A stretch of 33,500 nt of DNA from Ruminococcus sp. (lineage in GTDB: Bacteria; Bacillota; Clostridia; Oscillospirales; Ruminococcaceae): the NCBI GenBank assembly GCA_024403995.1, contig JAKSQT010000020.1, forward strand, positions 1-33,500. The letters run 5' to 3'. A program made the translations under genes and the position numbers. This document shows, piece by piece, positions 31,667 through 33,500 of this stretch. Numbering within the stretch: position 1 is the first letter of the stretch; every line of letters starts with the position of its first letter. The notes under the pieces were generated by a model, which saw nothing but the letters and a program-made list of their open reading frames with translations, was not told the origin of the DNA and searched no databases.

Positions 31667-32608
31667 TTATTTGTTTAATTTTCCGTCTTTCCAGTTTGCG
31701 ATCTCAGCTTTAAGTTTCTCATCGATATCAATTCGTGTTTTTTTGCATTCTTCAGGGAAATTCTTCGCATCAGAAAAAGCCATGTTCACAAATCTGTCCG
31801 CCCCCACAGGCAGCATTATCTGCAAAGCAGACTGCGGAAAAACAAAATGTGTGCCGTGTTCATATGTATAGGCTGCATAGCTGCAATAATGCTCAAGCTT
31901 TTTCAGACGCTGCTCCATGCGCTGTATATAGCGGACTGTATCCCAGAGTACATCGTCATCTGCACCGACAAGAACAAGTCTTCCCCTGATTTTTTCGATT
32001 TCTATCATGTGCTCCTCTTTCAGCCATCCACGCTGTTCAGGCACATCAAAAAGATGCCGTGAATATGTCATATCTCCGTGTACTCTTGCCTTTTCAACAA
32101 TACTGTACCAGTAATCGGGATGTCTGTGTGCAAACGGCATATACGGCAGCGGTTTTCCACGGAATGATACTGTGGATTCGCCCTCAACAGGCCATTCCTT
32201 GCAGTCGTCAAGATTTCCTCTTTCAAAGCCCTGCCATATGAAATCGCTTGGAGAAAGTGCAATAGTCAGCGTAATATCAGGAAATCGTGAAGCTGCTGCA
32301 AGTGACACCATAGCTGTTGTTGATGCACCGATTATGCCTACTTTCAGATTACCCTGTTCCATAAGCCATTTCATAGCCGTTTCAATTCTTTCAAGCGGAT
32401 AATTATGGTGGCTGTAGTCTTTTTTTGCCGGAGACATCGTCATGACATTCAGACCAAGCCTGTGAAACCATTTCACAAAACTTTTTGCCATATGGTCTTC
32501 TATATCGTCACCAACCATTGCGATGATACCTGCATTTGTCTCTGTGCTGTTTTTCCAGTATGCACCGTAAAATCCGTCATTTTCAACGCTGAAATTCCTG
32601 TGCTTCAA
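31667..32608 (-). CDS. Alpha/beta hydrolase (BAAT/acyl-CoA thioesterase C-terminal type)
   Basis: A 313-residue predicted cytoplasmic hydrolase resembling the C-terminal domain of acyl-CoA thioesterases/BAAT. The nucleophile elbow is IGASTTAMVS (Ser near residue 95), the acid is likely in VLVGADDDVLWDT, and the histidine in YEHGTHFVFP. The frame starts with TTG; no in-frame ATG occurs nearby and a TGA stands three codons upstream. A strong AGGAGGAG site further up instead serves an out-of-frame ATG (32627) with a 13-codon frame that overlaps this start. It follows the NifX-like gene by 31 bp and ends at a terminator. Substrate unknown. Confidence 0.8.
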   Translation of the reverse strand: MKHRNFSVENDGFYGAYWKNSTETNAGIIAMVGDDIEDHMAKSFVKWFHRLGLNVMTMSPAKKDYSHHNYPLERIETAMKWLMEQGNLKVGIIGASTTAMVSLAAASRFPDITLTIALSPSDFIWQGFERGNLDDCKEWPVEGESTVSFRGKPLPYMPFAHRHPDYWYSIVEKARVHGDMTYSRHLFDVPEQRGWLKEEHMIEIEKIRGRLVLVGADDDVLWDTVRYIQRMEQRLKKLEHYCSYAAYTYEHGTHFVFPQSALQIMLPVGADRFVNMAFSDAKNFPEECKKTRIDIDEKLKAEIANWKDGKLNK

Positions 32609-32639
32609 TTCCCCTCAACTCCATTCTCCTCCTGTAAAT

Positions 32640-33035
32640 TCAGTGGCAGCTTCCGTTTCCGCAGCCATGTTCCCCACATGAATGCTCTGCTTCGTGGTCA
32701 TGATGATGGTCACAGGTCGGATTGGAATTCTGTGCGAGAGTACCGCTGAGAAGTGTCATAACAGCTACGTCAGCACTTCCCGAATTTCCTGCATAAAGCT
32801 TTATGCCTGCCTGAGCGAGAGCCATCTGTGCACCGCCGCCTATTCCTCCGCAGATAAGGGTATTGACACCATTTACAAGCAGAAAACCTGCAAGAGCACC
32901 GTGACCGCTGCCGTTAGTATTTATCACCTGTTCGGAAACAACTTTTCCGTCCTGAATATCATAGAATTTGAATTGTTCGGTATGACCGAAATGCTGAAAA
33001 ATCATTCCGTTATCATATGTTACTGCAATTCTCAT
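32640..33035 (-). CDS. NifX/NifB-family (dinitrogenase Fe-Mo cofactor-type) protein with metal-binding tail
   Basis: A 131-residue protein. Residues 1-105 form the NifX/NifB-type fold: MRIAVTYDNGMIFQHFGHTE, then LICGGIGGGAQMALAQAGI and LYAGNSGSADVAVMTLLSG. In nitrogen fixers this fold binds the iron-molybdenum cofactor or precursors, but stand-alone copies are common in anaerobes without nitrogenase and their role is unclear. The last ~24 residues are crowded with His and Cys (CDHHHDHEAEHSCGEHGC), a likely metal-binding tail. GGAGG lies 8 bases before the ATG. A 158-bp MITE-1 separates it from its promoter. Confidence 0.88.
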   Translation of the reverse strand: MRIAVTYDNGMIFQHFGHTEQFKFYDIQDGKVVSEQVINTNGSGHGALAGFLLVNGVNTLICGGIGGGAQMALAQAGIKLYAGNSGSADVAVMTLLSGTLAQNSNPTCDHHHDHEAEHSCGEHGCGNGSCH

Positions 33036-33082
33036 AATAATTCCTCCGTATATACAAAATTATCGCATAGTATTGTAATTAT

Positions 33083-33240
33083 GGGCACCTCTAAAAACCC
33101 CTTCTGAGAAAAAACAGCTATGTACAGCATCTGCTGCGTCAAGCCCTCTCGTAGTGCGAAAGCACGCCTTCGATGGCTTTTCTTGCATCTACTGTACCTA
33201 TCTGCTTTTTCTTACTCAAAACGGGTTTTTAGAGGTGCCC
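33083..33240. mobile_element. MITE-1 element, complete copy (158 bp)
   Basis: Ends GGGCACCTCTAAAAACCC and its complement, flanked on both sides by TTAT (33079-33082 and 33241-33244), a 4-bp target duplication. It differs from the copy at 14558-14715 at about two positions and has the opposite orientation. The centre holds GTGCGAAAGCAC, a small hairpin. It lies between the promoter at 33251-33279 and the NifX-like gene. Confidence 0.9.
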
Positions 33241-33250
33241 TTATATTTAT

Positions 33251-33279
33251 ATTATAACATATATATTTCTATAAGTCAA
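33251..33279 (-). promoter_or_regulatory. Promoter of the NifX/hydrolase unit
   Basis: On the minus strand TTGACT (33274-33279), a 17-base spacer and TATAAT (33251-33256). Its transcript would cross MITE-1 before reaching the NifX-like ATG at 33035. Confidence 0.78.
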
Positions 33280-33329
33280 CCCTGTCAGGATGAATAGACA
33301 CGGCAACAACATTTACTTTTATAGATTAA

Positions 33330-33500
33330 GGCAACACCGCACAAAGAGTGTGCGGCAGAAACGCAGTCAGATTTTTCGTCAGATTGCATAGAAATTTCGC
33401 AGGCATACTTACGTATGGCAAGGAATTTCTGTGTAATATGACGGAAAATATACAAGTTTATGACGTACAAAGTCGTCAGACGTGCTTTGTGCGGTGTTGC
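33330..33500. mobile_element. MITE-2 element, complete except for the last base (window edge)
   Basis: Begins GGCAACACCGCACAAAG after TTAA (33326-33329) and runs to the complementary end GTGCGGTGTTGC, whose final C falls at 33501. Length would be 172 bp, equal to the copy at 4925-5096 and in the same orientation, with about 11 differences by eye. The right flank is outside the window, so the target duplication (expected TTAA) cannot be checked. Confidence 0.88.

Noticed and set aside
33083-33240. MITE-1 as an integron attC site or phage attachment site
   Set aside because: There is no integrase or cassette structure, and the 4-bp target duplications fit transposition.
1-33500. CRISPR arrays, tRNA, rRNA or prophage genes
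   Set aside because: No regularly spaced short repeats, no cloverleaf-type or rRNA-like stretch and no phage structural genes were noticed when reading both strands; a covariance-model scan was not possible.

Overview
The window looks like chromosomal DNA of a Ruminococcus-like member of the Oscillospirales (Clostridia). The reasons are low-to-moderate GC, strong Gram-positive Shine-Dalgarno sites, TTGACA/TATAAT promoters with 17-bp spacers, a spoIIAA-spoIIAB-sigF sporulation operon, LPXTG pili, BspA-type leucine-rich-repeat proteins and type I dockerins. Genus is inferred from gene content only. I saw no rRNA, tRNA, CRISPR array, prophage or transposase gene.

Layout. (1) 1-5,160, minus strand: a probable operon aroB-aroA-aroC (shikimate pathway), a DUF4364 protein and a patatin-like lipase, with tight or overlapping junctions. 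It is read from a good promoter, and a 172-bp MITE-like element sits in its leader. (2) 5,198-6,666, plus strand: the spoIIA operon. (3) 6,831-8,399, minus: a secreted LRR protein with a C-terminal dockerin. (4) 8,526-10,154, plus: an OmpR-type response regulator and its histidine kinase. They converge on (5) 10,282-14,445, minus: an ABC-2 exporter (ATPase plus two permeases) and a membrane-anchored S41 peptidase. (6) 14,865-23,004, minus: a complete pilus operon read from one strong promoter: a small coiled-coil protein, a dedicated signal peptidase, a large ancillary pilin with Cys/His repeats, the backbone pilin, a class C sortase, a CnaB surface protein with an acidic stalk, and a sortase-fold protein that has lost its catalytic residues. 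(7) 23,089-25,236, minus: a small membrane-anchored protein, and a secreted CBM6/dockerin protein with three copies of an unnamed domain. (8) 25,450-28,069, minus: an ECF sigma factor and a large single-pass membrane protein that is probably its anti-sigma factor. (9) 28,330-31,448, minus: a 979-residue secreted LRR protein followed by an unannotated 37-codon ORF. (10) 31,667-33,035, minus: a NifX/NifB-like metal-binding protein and an alpha/beta hydrolase.

Repeats are the second theme. MITE-1 (158 bp, ends GGGCACCTC, 4-bp A/T target duplications) occurs at 14,558, at 33,083 and as a partial copy at 1. MITE-2 (172 bp, ends GGCAACACC, the same type of duplication) occurs at 4,925 and 33,330, with fragments just behind several stop codons. 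Two further long-hairpin repeats lie between gene ends. One MITE-1 copy and one MITE-2 copy sit exactly between a sigma-A-type promoter and the gene it drives.

The items most worth follow-up are the catalytically dead sortase in the pilus operon, the MITE-2 family and its fragments at gene 3' ends, a chorismate synthase whose conserved GESHG motif reads GEAEG, and the 37-residue peptide.
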